This document shows positions 12,452 through 24,164 of a DNA stretch of 64,000 bases, piece after piece. The position numbers and the translations under genes are program-made. Each line of letters opens with the position of its first letter. Within the stretch, counting starts at the first letter, position 1. The notes under the pieces were generated by a model. It saw only the letters and a list, made by a program, of their open reading frames with translations. It had not been told where the DNA came from and did no database searches. The DNA lies in the NCBI RefSeq assembly GCF_030272615.1, contig NC_081406.1, positions 248,301,218 through 248,365,217 of the forward strand, in the 5' to 3' direction. The DNA is from Cryptomeria japonica (taxonomy: Eukaryota; Streptophyta; Pinopsida; Cupressales; Cupressaceae).

Positions 12452-13000
12452 TGTTGGACACACCACAAGACTGAGAGGGGGGGTGAATTACTTTGGACCT
12501 CAAAATAATTTTCTTCTTATCTTTTAAACTTTAAACAACAATTAACTTATTACTAAAATTATGAAATGTGAAAGCACAAATTACAATAAACACATGAACA
12601 CTAGATTCGCGTAGAGAACCTTACATAGGGAAAAACCGTGGTGAAAATCACTAACAATATGAATAATTGATTACACTATTTTAGGCTCAATGAAAAGGAG
12701 CTCACGAAACCTAATAAGACTTGCAAGAATAAAGTGTACAACCATAGGGAAAGATACAAAGGACTTGCATTACTGAGACTCACTATCTCAAGGCAAGATA
12801 CAAGTAGTTGCACAAATTGCCTAAAATAACACACTACTAGAGTGAGACTATGAGGTCTTGGATAAAGATTGTGAGTGGATAAAATAAAAAGTGAATTGGA
12901 GTACAATCCAAAGGGAGATAATAATGCAACATAGTGGAGGTAATTATACTAGTGTGTAATTATGTGGCTACATTATAGTGTAATCTATGATATAATTGAC
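12452..13000 (-). mobile_element. Probable LTR relic (minus orientation)
   Basis: The stretch beginning TGTTGGACACACCACAAGAC at 12452, with the G-run near 12475 and ACCTTACATAGGGAAAAACC near 12620, is the reverse of the usual R/U5 end of plant copia LTRs (CCCACCAAGGTTTTTCCC then a C-run then TCTCAGT; compare the LTR at 60.23-60.42 kb in this window). LTR end sequence TG is at 12452. I could not fix the other end or a target-site duplication, and no primer site follows, so this is probably a solo or broken LTR. Confidence 0.5.
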
Positions 13001-13260
13001 ATAGTAAGTCTAATAAAATAGTTGTGACCTATCATGTAAGGGATCCCATTAGAAAAAGTGAGAAGTTGTAATCATTGTTATAATATTTTATGATATCATT
13101 GTTATAATCATGTATAATTAAATAAATAATGATATGTTATTTTCTTTGAGATCTTTATTTTGTGGGTGTATTTTAATGTTAGCCTACATGGTTGGATAAT
13201 CCTTCATTAGACCCATGCCTAATAATAAGAATATTGAAAGGATATACTTAGTAAAGCATT

Positions 13261-13353
<93 letters not shown>

Positions 13354-15260
13354 ATTTTACAAAAAATAAAGTCAATTCTAAAGAGGCAAACAAGTACATA
13401 CAACATTCCCATGAATAAATACATCATCTATCAAAGAAAAATTTCTCTCTAATAATTTTAAAATTTTAAGAAAGTACATACGGTAAATCAAATAACCAAT
13501 TGGGAATAGTTTTAGGTAACAACTATTGTCTCCCAACTACAAGTTCTTGTTTCCATGCTATTTATGAACTTGATTGTCCCCCCCACAAGAGATAACTATG
13601 GAAGATAATTTATCATGTCAAACAACCCATCATAAATTAATTATATGTAGCATGTGAATATATTTCTACAATAATGACCTCAAATGACAAATGGAGAGGT
13701 ATAATAAGGGCCACTTAATTACAAATTGATTTTAATTCATTTATCTAGATGAATACACTCTTAGATTTAACATCTAGAAATGGTACACTCACTAGACAAA
13801 CAAAAGACAAGGTTTAAGAAATAGTAAAGAGATTTTATATATTTTTGATCTTTCCCAAATAGATTGAGTATAATGATTCTATAATATATGAAATAGTTAT
13901 GTGCATGGATTTAGATCAGTTCCATTGAATTTACAAGTTATGAAAGATAATCTAAACCTCAAACGCATTTCAACTTTAACTATATGTAGTCTTTAAGTCA
14001 ATGCTCCATATATCTTGTCAAACATTGGTGAAGTGAGCTTCTAAAAATAAGAAGCACAAAGATGTAGGTTCTAGTAAAAAAAAAACTAATCCTAAACCAT
14101 CCACAACAATTATAATAATAACACAAATTTTAAAGAACATTCTATTAAAAATAAAAGAGTTGAAATGGAGCTAAACATTCTCAATGAAATGATATTATTT
14201 AGAGGAATGAAAAAGGAATAATTCACGAAAGAAATTTCTATCATCTAACAACTAATAGAAGTCCAAACAAAAAATAAAAATGAAATCTAGATAAATTTAG
14301 TTAGCTAAAACTGAAAAGAGTATAAATATTTTTTCACAATTTGAGTAGGAAAAGGAAGAGCTAAACAAATCACTTCTATCATACCTCATAGAGGAGAATC
14401 TCTTACATAGCCCAAACTAATTCGAGTTGAATCAATTCCCCTTTTTATTCAATTACTTGGAAGTGACTTGAGGATTAAAACTTGTAGGAGCAAATAGACT
14501 TCTTGTAGTTCATTCCCTTACCTATCACAAGTAAATTTAATCAAATCTTCATGGTGCCCTTCACTAAGGAAGAGATCAATTTGGATTCCTTATAAGTGAA
14601 CTCAAACGAATACCTAAGGCCTAATGGATTTCATGTTGCCTTTTTATAGAAATGTTGGTATATCATTGAAAAATAAATTGTCGTGACTTGTAGTGAAACC
14701 CACAGATATAAAGGATGCTAAAAGAACTTGATTGCATTTTTATTACACTAATCGCTAAGAATTATTCCCTTGAATCTTTTAAAGATTTTTGAAAAAAAAT
14801 CTTTTGTAACATTATATAAAATCCTTTCAAAATTACCACAGAACAATCTAAAAATAGTGTTCGGACCTTTTCAAAATTCCCAAGAGCAAAATGACTTAAT
14901 TTTGGAAAGATCTATCATTGAAGATATCAAAACACTGTACATGAGAGAAATCACTCAATTCCAATACAAATAAAAAAACATGATAATCAAGCTTACTATT
15001 AACAAATCATATGATAAAAAAATTGAAGGTTCCTCATGCAAAACCTTGAAAATGTTGTCTTCTATATTATATTGAAGGATTTGATCTTAGAATGAAGTAT
15101 AAGTTGAAGCTCTTTTGCTTGGTTTTATATTGTTTAAATCATGCAACACTGACACAATAGTAATTAAAGGCAATTTCATGGTGTTGTATTAAAAAACTTC
15201 TAAATATTCCAGATTCTCAAAGGTTTGGTAAGTTATGTTTTAGTTCTATGTAAACCTAAA
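13001..15260. other. AT-rich region, one microsatellite, no gene seen
   Basis: Apart from the AC/AG microsatellite (listed separately) I see no coherent coding sequence or repeat on either strand. Confidence 0.5.
13266..13351. repeat. (AC)n(AG)n compound microsatellite
   Basis: About 40 bases of AC/CA dinucleotide run directly into about 46 bases of AG/GA dinucleotide. It is a potentially polymorphic marker; the peptide frame over it is meaningless. Confidence 0.97.
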
Positions 15261-15264
15261 AAGT

Positions 15265-15535
15265 GATCCTTAATCCATTTTGCTCATATCTTGCAATTAG
15301 AGCGTTCAGATAAGAATACATTTCTTAGAGGCATTTTGTCATATAGTTCACATGCCTTGTCGAAGATGAGACATTTTGAAAGCATGTCTGCCAGGGCAAT
15401 TGCAGCTACACCACCTGACAATTTTTCTTTATTGTTTATCTTGTAATGGATGTCCAAACCCTATTCCAAAGCTCCCATTTTTGCACAGGGAAGAGGATGT
15501 TGGCAAAGGTTGCAGCGAAGTCTGGCATTTGAATG
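15265..15535 (-). pseudogene. PPR (pentatricopeptide repeat) pseudogene fragment
   Basis: Minus-strand translation in shifting frames gives a recognisable PLS-type PPR stretch: PDFA.TFANIL (near 15520), then AKMGALE and GLDIHYKIN (near 15460), GGVAAIALADMLSKC (near 15400), DKACELYDKMPLRNVF (near 15350) and NALIARYEQNGL (near 15280). These match the usual LPxCAKxGALExGxxIH, LxDMYxKCGxxxxAxxLFDKMPxRNVxSWNALIxGYxxNG pattern. At least two frameshifts and a stop break it, and it covers only about two repeats. PPR proteins bind organellar RNA. This fragment is a dead piece, and the KMGALEQGxDIH wording is common in conifer PPR proteins. Confidence 0.65.
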
Positions 15536-15994
15536 AAAGTCTGGCATTGTGTAACCAAATATTTTTAAAATATATATTTATCCAAATAAAATTTTCTAAC
15601 TGACTTTAATCTGTCCTGAAAAACATTGATATTGTGAAATTTTTACATGGACGAGAAGCAGGTGTATAAGTTGAATTTTGGGATTTTCTGATTGCTTTTT
15701 AATGCACTGGCTTCACTGTGGCACCAAAATGTTAAAACTGTTTGCTAACTAAAAGAATCTAGTGAACTATAGGCTTATTTTTCAGAGGGGTCAATGTCAG
15801 GTTGCCATCAAATGATGGCGCTGCAATTAGGAGAGTAGTGGATGGGGCAGAGGCTATTTTAAATCCAAGTCACTTTTTTAACGTGATTGGTGCTGACACA
15901 GTCCGTGAGATTGATTGTCAATATTATACTCTTTTTCATCCCAGGCTTCACCATTATTGGCACTAAAGCATGAACTCAACTCATTGAGTGCAGT

Positions 15995-16120
15995 CTTCTA
16001 TTTGAACACATTTTATAAAGACCAAATGGTTCATTCTGTCAGCTGTATAATCATTTCGTCTATTTGAATACTTTTTATAAAGAGCAAATGGTCCATTCTG
16101 TCAGCTGAATAGTCATTTGG
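15995..16120. repeat. Tandem duplication, ~62-bp unit x2
   Basis: TCTATTTGAACACATTTTAT... is repeated as TCTATTTGAATACTTTTTAT..., each continuing through CATTCTGTCAGCTG and TCATTT. Confidence 0.85.
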
Positions 16121-16726
16121 AAAACAGAACGTGCCTATTAATCATCAGACACACTTGCATGGAAAAATAATTGTATGCATCGATTCTAATGAAGGTTATA
16201 ATAAAATTTAAAGAGAAAAGCAAATCATTTTTCTTGGAGTATTATAGGTAATCCATAATAAATGCCATCAATGTGGAAGGGAAAAGTGGAAGTGCATCAT
16301 TAATTCTTCATGTGAAATGACTTCCTCCACTTTGCTTTAACAATTACAAAGATTCTTCACCAATGGCGCAATAGAAAAATGATGCAGCTTTAGAATATAA
16401 GATTGAATGGTGAAAGTGAATGGCAGCGTGAAGAAAGACTTAAGAGATTGACAACTTCTATAAGCTGTGCAAAGCTTCAAGAGATGATGTCTATCTATTT
16501 ATTCATAGCCACATGAGTGGAAAGGGAAGGGTCCACTCCAGCACTCACACTACTCAAGGTACCAACCACATGGTGCAATTGGGAGGAAACCTTGTTTGTA
16601 TTAATGCCACTATTCATGGGCTTGATAAGCACTCCACCTTCCACCAAAAACCTTGTCTAGCTAAATGATTTTCTTATAGGAGATTTTTCAAGTTCTTAAT
16701 ACTGGTTTTGAGTTAAACTTCTAGCT

Positions 16727-16790
16727 AGTTCAATAATATAGGACCTACTTTTCCTTCTAGTTCAATAATATAGGACCTACTTTTCCTTCT
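16727..16790. repeat. Perfect tandem duplication, 32-bp unit x2
   Basis: The 32-base unit starting AGTTCAATAATATAGGACCT occurs twice head to tail without a mismatch (16727-16758 and 16759-16790), so the duplication is recent. Confidence 0.95.
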
Positions 16791-17901
16791 TCGATGCTTG
16801 ACATGTGGGGTAATCCTACAATAATAATCAAATTTCTTTTCTATAGCAATAATTGGAACTCTTCTTATTTGAACACTTTGTCATTTTGACCAAAAGGTGA
16901 TGGCATTCTCTATTGGACTAAACATATCCTATGTTTTCTCATCCTTCCATGGTTTGAGTTAAGATGGACAACTAGAATTTACACTTTAGACTTGCTCTAT
17001 TGTTTATTTATTTTCATTACTATGTTTTTCTTTTCTTGTTATCAATGGCATGAGCAACAAGTTTTTCATCTATTAACTTGTATAACTTTTGTACGAAATG
17101 TCTAGATTAACCAATTTTAGAGAGAAGGATTCTAGTTCACTTTCTTCATTTTAAATTTTACTTTTGCACTAAAAATTTATGTAGATAATGTGAATTTCAA
17201 TGTAGAGATTAGTTCTGAAGTCATGTCTAGAACTTAAGTTGAAAAGGATGCATACAATTCTTGAGGCAAGGACACATAGGTCATAGCCTATTTTATTTCT
17301 TTTGTTTCCTTTTATAGTTGCTTGATTTGTTGCTCTTCTAATGTCAACACCATCAAGTATCATTGTCAGTCTGGGTTTCTAGGCTTAAAATAGAATCTTC
17401 TATTTCATCCAATTTTTAAAGAGATTCCTACAAATTTTCTATTGTTTAAGCATTTGTCTAATTTATTGCACTATTCGAATTCAAAATCTCATTAATCCTT
17501 CGATGTAGAATAACAACTTCAATCACTCTATTCTCTTTTTCTTTATCTACTTTGTCTATTTTGCATGTAACCTTTCAATGCCTAATTGATATTTTCTAAT
17601 TATAACTATAGACTTTAGCCCTTTTCCTTTCTTTGTAAACCTCTACATTAAAAGAACTTTGACTAAATCTCTAGATTAGCAATGAATAGTTAATGATATA
17701 AAGATTTTATTGAATCTTATATCTCTTTCATAACTCTTCTCACATTGATGAAATCATATTAATTTTTTCAAGTTATCACATTCTATATTTTTGTAACATG
17801 GAAAAATGATCCTATTCATTAATCTAGGTTCAATTCCCTTTTCCCATTAAACATTGGAGGTGTAAGTGGGTTTAGCTTGTTGTCCACAACAAAGAACCAC
17901 A

Positions 17902-18050
17902 CTATCCTAGACTCACACTAAAGTTTGTCATAATGTGTTTGTCTTTCCAAGTGATCACTCGAAAATGAGACTTGACTATCCTAGATTCACACTAAAGTTT
18001 GTCGAAATGTGTTTGTCTTTCCAAGTGATCACTCGAAAATGAGGCTTGAC
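17902..18050. repeat. Tandem duplication, ~75-bp unit x2
   Basis: Two head-to-tail copies starting ACTATCCTAGA at about 17902 and 17977, differing at only a few positions and ending CACTCGAAAATGAGRCTTG. Confidence 0.9.
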
Positions 18051-18483
18051 GCAAAATTTAATTGAAGGATAAAGAAAATGAGGCTTGAAGTATTTAACAT
18101 GAAATTAATTTCATAAATTAGTGGTTTATTCCTTATCTTTGACTTATAAATTATTTTTGACTTATAAATTATTTTTGGGCGATTCATCGCCCTTTATCCA
18201 ATGCACAGTCCATTCAACTGTTCTAAATTGGAAAAAGCTTTGTTTATATGCAACTTGCTTCATTTCTTATTGCAGCGACACTCATCTCATAACTAAACAC
18301 CAGAGAACGTTTAATTTATGTGAAACGTCTTTATCGACTAAAACAAGCCTTATCCAGCATTAATAACATTTATGATATGCATAAAGAAGTGGAAATTTCC
18401 TGAGTGGGAATCTTTTTATCGGCTATGGCAGTCTACTTTCCGACATCAAGCAGATTGTCATGTTTGTATATTCTGCAAATAAT

Positions 18484-18760
18484 CAACACGTGTTAGGTAG
18501 TTGACCAGAGACGTGAAAAAATAACATTTAAAGACTTGAAATCTGCAGTAGTAATGGAACCCACTGAGGAAATAAGATCATACCGCACATAGTCTTGAAA
18601 ACTATCTACTGGTAGCTTATATGCTAAACAATTGATCGACCGACAGCAATGTGCTCAGCACACCATATTAAATATTAGCTTGACAAGATTGGTATCTAAG
18701 TAGCAAGATAATCTCTGGAAAGAAGATATCTCGCGTCATTATATATATATATTTGTCCAT
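18484..18760 (+). promoter_or_regulatory. Possible promoter: G-box and TATA box
   Basis: A palindromic G-box core AACACGTGTT lies at 18485-18494 and a TATA-like run CATTATATATATATATT at 18737-18753, about 140 bp before the ATG of the signal-peptide exon at 18895. The spacing and the CT-rich leader (CTGCTTCTCTCGACTTGC) are plausible for a plant RNA polymerase II promoter. Confidence 0.4.
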
Positions 18761-18894
18761 ATTTATCACTAACCATCGGTCATACATATCTGCTTCTCTC
18801 GACTTGCATTTGAGATTCAGTAGAATGCAGATATAAGTTAGGGTTTCTCCTTAAGAGATATTGCTTATAGAAGATTAGGAAGAGCTGCTTCAGC

Positions 18895-19043
18895 ATGCAG
18901 AATATGGGTTCCCTAATTCAAAGCTCGGGGGCTGCAATCGCACTGGTGGTGATGATAATGTGTTCACCCATTGAAATTAATGCAGTCAGCACAAGTAGAG
19001 AAACACAATATTCTTATTCTTATTGTATAATACAATGTTCTTA
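18895..19043 (+). pseudogene. 5' end of a gene for a secreted protein, cut off by transposons
   Basis: From the ATG at 18895 a 49-codon frame ends in TAA at about 19041, immediately before the copia target site. It begins with a typical secretory signal peptide: MQNMGSLIQSSG, a hydrophobic core AAIALVVMIMC, then a polar region and a plausible cleavage site near EINA/VS. The last residues (YSYSYCIIQCS) are probably not original sequence. The rest of the gene is not found on the right side, where a copia fragment follows. The family is not recognised. It could be a conifer small secreted or defence-type protein, but nothing in the remaining residues proves this. Confidence 0.4.
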
Positions 19044-19048
19044 AGAAT

Positions 19049-19539
19049 TGTAGAATTTTGAATCTGACCTATCTTCTCTGAATTAACTGATTAGCAAACA
19101 ATAACAGCAAAAAGAAGAAATTGCAAAAAAAAATCACAATTCAGAATTAAAAAAAAGTGTCTTGTTTTTTTGGAATTGCACACACCAATATCTTTATTGA
19201 AGCTTAATTAAAAATTACATAGAGGTTGTATATATAAAGAATTTGCAGTCTAGAAGAATTAATAATAACTGTAGTTCTAAATATATTCCTAGTATTGCAT
19301 GGAAAGCTACTAAAGCACTCAAACTAAAAAAAAAGCAAACTACTCCCTAAACTAAGAATACAATAAGTGCATGCACAACATGCTTTATTTACTAAAAACA
19401 AATTCATGCAAAAAACAAAATTAAAAATAGTCCTAAGGATTAATCCATGTTGGAGTACATGCTTTATTTGCATGAATAAACAAAAAACTATTAACTAAAC
19501 TAATCTAGCTGCATGCTAGAGAAGCATCAGTTATCAACA
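19049..19539 (-). repeat. 3' LTR of copia element
   Basis: 491-bp direct repeat of 23670-24159, starting TGTAGAATTTTG and ending TTATCAACA on the plus strand. The copies differ by scattered substitutions and small indels in A-runs, so the insertion is not very recent. Confidence 0.95.
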
Positions 19540-19556
19540 TACTCCCCCTTGATGCT
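19540..19556 (-). other. Polypurine tract of copia element
   Basis: Read on the minus strand the sequence just before the 3' LTR is CATCAAGGGGGAGTA, a standard plus-strand primer for LTR retrotransposons. Confidence 0.85.
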
Positions 19557-19577
19557 AAGAGGGCTGACAATCTTATC

Positions 19578-22500
19578 TCATAGTGCTATAAACTGAGCTT
19601 CCGTAACCACTTTGGTGAATATATCTATTAGCTGATCCTGGGTGTTGATGTGCTTCAATTCGACATCCTTCTTCTGCACCAGATCTCGTATGAAGTGATA
19701 TTTCAAGTCAAAATGCTTTGTTCTCATGTGATGAACTGGATTCTTGGCTAACTTGATGGCACTCACATTGTCACAATAAATTATTGTAGGCTGAATTTGT
19801 TTTTCTCCAATTTCTTCCAAAACTTTTCTGAGCCAAAGAGCTTGTATACCTGCTAAGGTAATTGCAACATACTCTATTTTTGTAGATGAGAGGGCAACAA
19901 TACTTTGCTTTTTTGAGCTCCAAGTAATTAAACCAGAACCAAAAGAAAAACAATTTCTAGATGTAGATTTACGGTCATCCATACTACCTCCCCAATCTGA
20001 ATCACTAAAGCCTACAAGATTGAACTTTTCGAAAGAGTAGTAATGAATACCAAAACTTAAATTCCCTTTCACGTACCTCAAAATCCTTTTGGCTGCCTTC
20101 ATATGTATTTCAGGTGGATTTGTCATATACCTCGAAACAAGTGAAACTGAATAGGCAATATCAGGCCTCATGTGGATTAGAAACATCAAGCTCCCCACAA
20201 TACTTCTGTAAGTTGTCTCATCAACTAAATCAGCACCATCATCTCTACATAACAAATCTCCATGAGCACTTGGAGTGGAGGCAGGGTTACAATCAGTCAT
20301 ATTAAATTTCTTCAACATATCCTGTGCATACTTTGTTTGACAAATGAAAATCTCATCCTTACTTTGATAAACCTCCATTCCTAGAAAATATTTCATTAGA
20401 CCAAGATCTTTCATCTCAAATTCTTTCATCATAGCAGCTTTGAATTCATCTTTCATCTTAGAACTACTATCCATATACAAAAGATCATCAACATACAAAC
20501 TTATGATGAGAATATCAGTACCTTCTCGTTTGTAGTAAAGGGTAGGATCACTCTTACTTCTCTGGAAGCCATTCTCCTGAAAGTATCCATCAATCTTGGC
20601 ATACCATGCTCTTGGTGCTTGCTTGAGGCCATACAAAGCCTTCTTCAACTTGTAGACATAATTATCTTTTCCTTCCACTTCAAAACCCTGTGGCTGCTCC
20701 ACATATACTTCCTCTTCTAAGTACCCATTCAAGAAGGCACTTTTCACGTCCATATGATGTATGCTCCATTTCTTCTGAGCTGCTAATGAAATTAGCATTC
20801 TTATGGTCTCTTGTCTTGCTACTGGTGCAAATGTCTCTTCATAGTCAATTCCATACTTCTGTGTGAAGCCTTTAGCAACTAATCTTGCCTTGTGTCTTTC
20901 AACACTCCCATCACTATTAAACTTGGTCTTGTAGACCCATTTGGTGCCAATCCTTTTTTTGTCATGTGGAAGTTCTGTTAACTCCCAAGTGTCATTCCTA
21001 TGAATGGAATCCATCTCTTCTTCCATGGCTTTCACCCAAACCTCATTAGTACATGCATCTTCAAAAAATGATGGTTCAAAATCAGCCTTGGTTAATAAAG
21101 CAAAATTCACTGTCTCACCTACTGGGTTTTCTTCATGTACTTGATTTCCACTCCTCTAGTAAATATCACTCAATCTCCTTACTTTCCTTGTAGAACTTGG
21201 AGAAGAAGCTGGACTTGAACTTGGTACTAAAGAACTTGATGAAGGGTTGCTTGGTGGAGTTAAACCACTGGATATAGAAACATTAGTTGGCTGCTCATGA
21301 TCAATATCAGCAATTATATCATCATTCAAAATAGATTTTGTCTTCTCAACATGGCCTTTTTTATGACCATAAAATCCCCCTTCATCAAAAATCACATCTC
21401 TTGAGACAATAAGCTTGTTAGTGAGGGGATTATACAATCTATATGCCTTGCTTTTCTCACTATACCCAATAAAAATACATGACTCACACTTTGCATCTAA
21501 CTTCTATCTATTCTGATCAGGTACATGCACATAAGCCAAACAACCAAAAACTTTGAAATGATTAACATTAGGCCTTTTACCATACCAAGCTTCATAAGGA
21601 GTCATATTTTCTAGTGCAGTGGTGGGGCTACGGTTGAGGATGTACACAGTTGTAGCAACTGCATCTCCCCAATAAGAATTGCACAATCCCTTGGTTTGTA
21701 ACATGCACCTTGCCATTTCAACCACAGTACGATTCTTCCTTTCAGCTACTCCATTCTGTTGAGGTGTGTATGTAGTAGTAAGTTGCCTCTTGATGCCATT
21801 AAAATCACAATAACTTTGGAAAGCCTTTGAGAAAAATTCTCCTCTATGATCAGTCCTTAAACGCTTGATCTTGCACCCTTTCTCATTTTCCACAAGGGCT
21901 TTAAACTTTTTGAATGTATCCAAGGCTTCATCTTTGGCCTTCAAAAAATATACCCAACAATTTCATGAGTAATCATCAATAAAAGTAATGAAATATAATG
22001 ACTTACCCAAACTCTTAGTCTACATAGGACCACATATATCTGAATGAACAAGCTGAAGTGGGTGATGAGCCCTCCATGCATTGCCCTTTGGAAACTTTTC
22101 TCTTGCATGCTTTCCTTTAGCACAACCTTCACAAACCTCCTTGTGTTCCTCAACCTTGGGCAAACCAGAAACTAATGCATGTGAGGTTAGAAACTTCAAA
22201 CTATGAAAATTTAAATGCCCATACCTGAGATGCCATAACCAACTTGAATCCTCATAAGCCATATTTGCCAAATTGTTGTTATGTTCACCAAACCTCAAGG
22301 GGAACATCCTATTTCTTGTCATAGGAACAACAATGATCACCATATTATCCTTATTCTTATCATAGATAGTACAAGTCTTATTCTCAAAGACTACTTTATA
22401 ATTTTTCTCACATAGCTGCCCAACACTTAACAAATTGTGCTTCAATTGTGGAGTATAATAAATATCATGAATACTCTTTATACCTTCTTTTGTTTGGACC

Positions 22501-23600
22501 TCCATAGCTCCTTTGGCAAAAACCTCCAATGATTTATCATCACCAAGCTGGATCTTGGATTTGAAACTTCCATCCTTTGTTGAGAACAACTTCTTATTCC
22601 CTGTCATATGGTTAGAGCATCCGGAATCTAGGTACCAAACATCTTTACTAGTATTTTCACCCTTTGTATAAGACAAAAATAAGTGATCAAGAGGATTCTC
22701 ACTACTTTCTTGAGCGTAGTTAGCACTTTTACCTTCTTTCAATTTGCATTCTCTTTCAAAGTGGCCATACCTATTACAATGGTAACATTGAACATTTCTC
22801 TTATCAAATCTGCCTCTACCTCTTCCTCTGAAACCACCACTTCCTCTTGAGCCACCTCTTCCTCTACCTCTTGAAGAATTTTGGCTTTGCCCTTTACCTT
22901 GGCCTTGATTGATTTTGGCACTACTGCTGCTTGCATCTTCATTTTTTGTGATTAGCAATTTAGAGGAAAACGCTTTCTCTACACCTTCAAAAGAATCTTT
23001 CAATCTTTCTTCATGAGACATCAGGGATCCAACTAGTTGATCAAACTGTAGTTTTGTCAAATCTTTGCTTTCTTCTATGATTATTGCTACATGATTCCAT
23101 CTGGGTGTCAAAGATCTCAACACCTTTTTTATCAACACTTCACTGCTTACAATTTCCCCAAGTGTAGCCATTTTATTGACCACATCTTTGACTCTAACAC
23201 AATAATCACTTATACTTTCAGCTTCTTACATCTTCAAATTCTTGAACTCTCACTTCAATGTCTAAAGCTTGACCACTTTAACTTGATCACTACCCTGGTA
23301 AGCTTCTTGTAGAGTCTTCCGGACATCTTTGGCAATTGTTGCTCCTGATATTCTTGGAAATAAGCTCTTATCAAGAGCTATCTGAATGTGAAACAAAGCT
23401 TGAGCATTATTTTTCCTTGCTTGCTTTCTTGTTGTTCTTTCATTGGTTGTAAGGGCATTCCAATCAGTTGGCTCTTCATAACCTAATTCAATAATCTCCC
23501 ACAAATCTTTTCCAATCAAAAAGGTCAGCATCTAAATGCACCAATAATCATAATCATTCCCATCAAATTCTGGAACGGGCATATGGTTAGAATTCGACAT
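19578..23600 (-). pseudogene. Copia gag-pol polyprotein, nonsense-disrupted
   Basis: One frame from the ATG at 23600 (MSNSNHMPVPEFDG) to about 19578, some 1340 codons. Order: gag to about 22800 with a CCHC knuckle CYHCNRYGHFERECK near 22770; protease with WYLDSGCSNHMTG near 22640; GAG-pre-integrase HLRYGHLNFHSLKFL near 22220 and CEGCAKGKHAREKF near 22110; integrase HSDICGPM near 22030, RTDHRGEF near 21860, NGVAERKNRT near 21740; reverse transcriptase with [20 protein letters not shown] near 20740 and YVDDLLYMD near 20480; RNase H with GFSDSDWGG near 20000 and [14 protein letters not shown] near 19770. Stops occur near 23533, 23262, 23250, 23230, 22020, 21966, 21504 and 21156 and all fit single C-to-T or G-to-A changes. 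There are no obvious frameshifts. Near the end STKIEY replaces the usual STEAEY, a further mutation. Confidence 0.95.
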
Positions 23601-23654
23601 GATTAACTTTGGCGAAATTCCAACAATAAAACTTTAACCCAAAACAATTTTACC

Positions 23655-23667
23655 TGCTCTGATACCA
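23655..23667 (-). other. Primer binding site (initiator Met tRNA)
   Basis: On the minus strand, just after the 5' LTR end TCTACA, the sequence reads TGGTATCAGAGC, the standard plant initiator-methionine tRNA complement. Confidence 0.9.
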
Positions 23668-23669
23668 CT

Positions 23670-24159
23670 TGTAGAATTTTGAACCTGGCCTATCCTCTCT
23701 GAACCAACTGATTAGCAAACAATAACAGTAAAAAGAAGATATTGCAAAAAGAAATCACAATTCAGAATAAAAAACAAAGTGCCTTGTTTTTTTGGAATTG
23801 CACACACCAATATTTTTATTGAAGTTTAATTAAAAATTACATAGAGGTTGTATATATAAAGAATTTGCAGACTAGAAGAATTAATAATAACTGCAGCTCT
23901 AAATATATTCCTAGCATTGCATGGAAAGCTACTAAGGCACTCAAACTAAAAAAAAAAAACTACTCCCTAAATTAAGAATACAATAAGTGCATGCACAACA
24001 TGCTTTATTTACTAAAAACAAATTCATGCAAAAAACAAAACTAAAAATAGTCCTAAGGATTAATGCATGTTGGAGTACATGCTTTATTTGCATGAATAAA
24101 CAAAAAACTATTAACTAAACTAATCTAGCTGCATGCTAGAGCAGCATCAGTTATCAACA
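23670..24159 (-). repeat. 5' LTR of copia element
   Basis: 490-bp direct repeat of 19049-19539; on the plus strand it starts TGTAGAATTTTG and ends TTATCAACA, followed by the AGAAT target duplication. Confidence 0.95.
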
Positions 24160-24164
24160 AGAAT

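Larger units (their letters stand above)
15536..18400. other. Intergenic region with short duplications
   Basis: No gene found. Three recent tandem duplications (16.0, 16.7 and 17.9 kb) are listed separately. Short frames around 17.2 and 18.1 kb look random. Confidence 0.5.
19044..24164 (-). mobile_element. Complete Ty1/copia LTR retrotransposon
   Basis: A full-length element in minus orientation: 5-bp target duplication AGAAT (19044-19048 and 24160-24164), LTRs 19049-19539 and 23670-24159 (TG...CA ends, about 490 bp each), an initiator-Met tRNA primer site inside the right LTR, a polypurine tract beside the left LTR, and one gag-pol frame between. The frame is kept throughout but has about eight in-frame stops, so it is structurally whole and coding-dead. 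It sits at the junction between the secreted-protein exon and an older copia fragment. Confidence 0.95.

Noticed and set aside
12447-13200. Solo LTR with target duplication TGATA
   Set aside because: TGATA recurs several times downstream but never directly after a CA end, so I could not define the second boundary.
23655-23667. tRNA-Met gene
   Set aside because: Only the 12-base 3' complement is present, in the primer-site position next to an LTR; no tRNA body. The same holds for 60441-60452.
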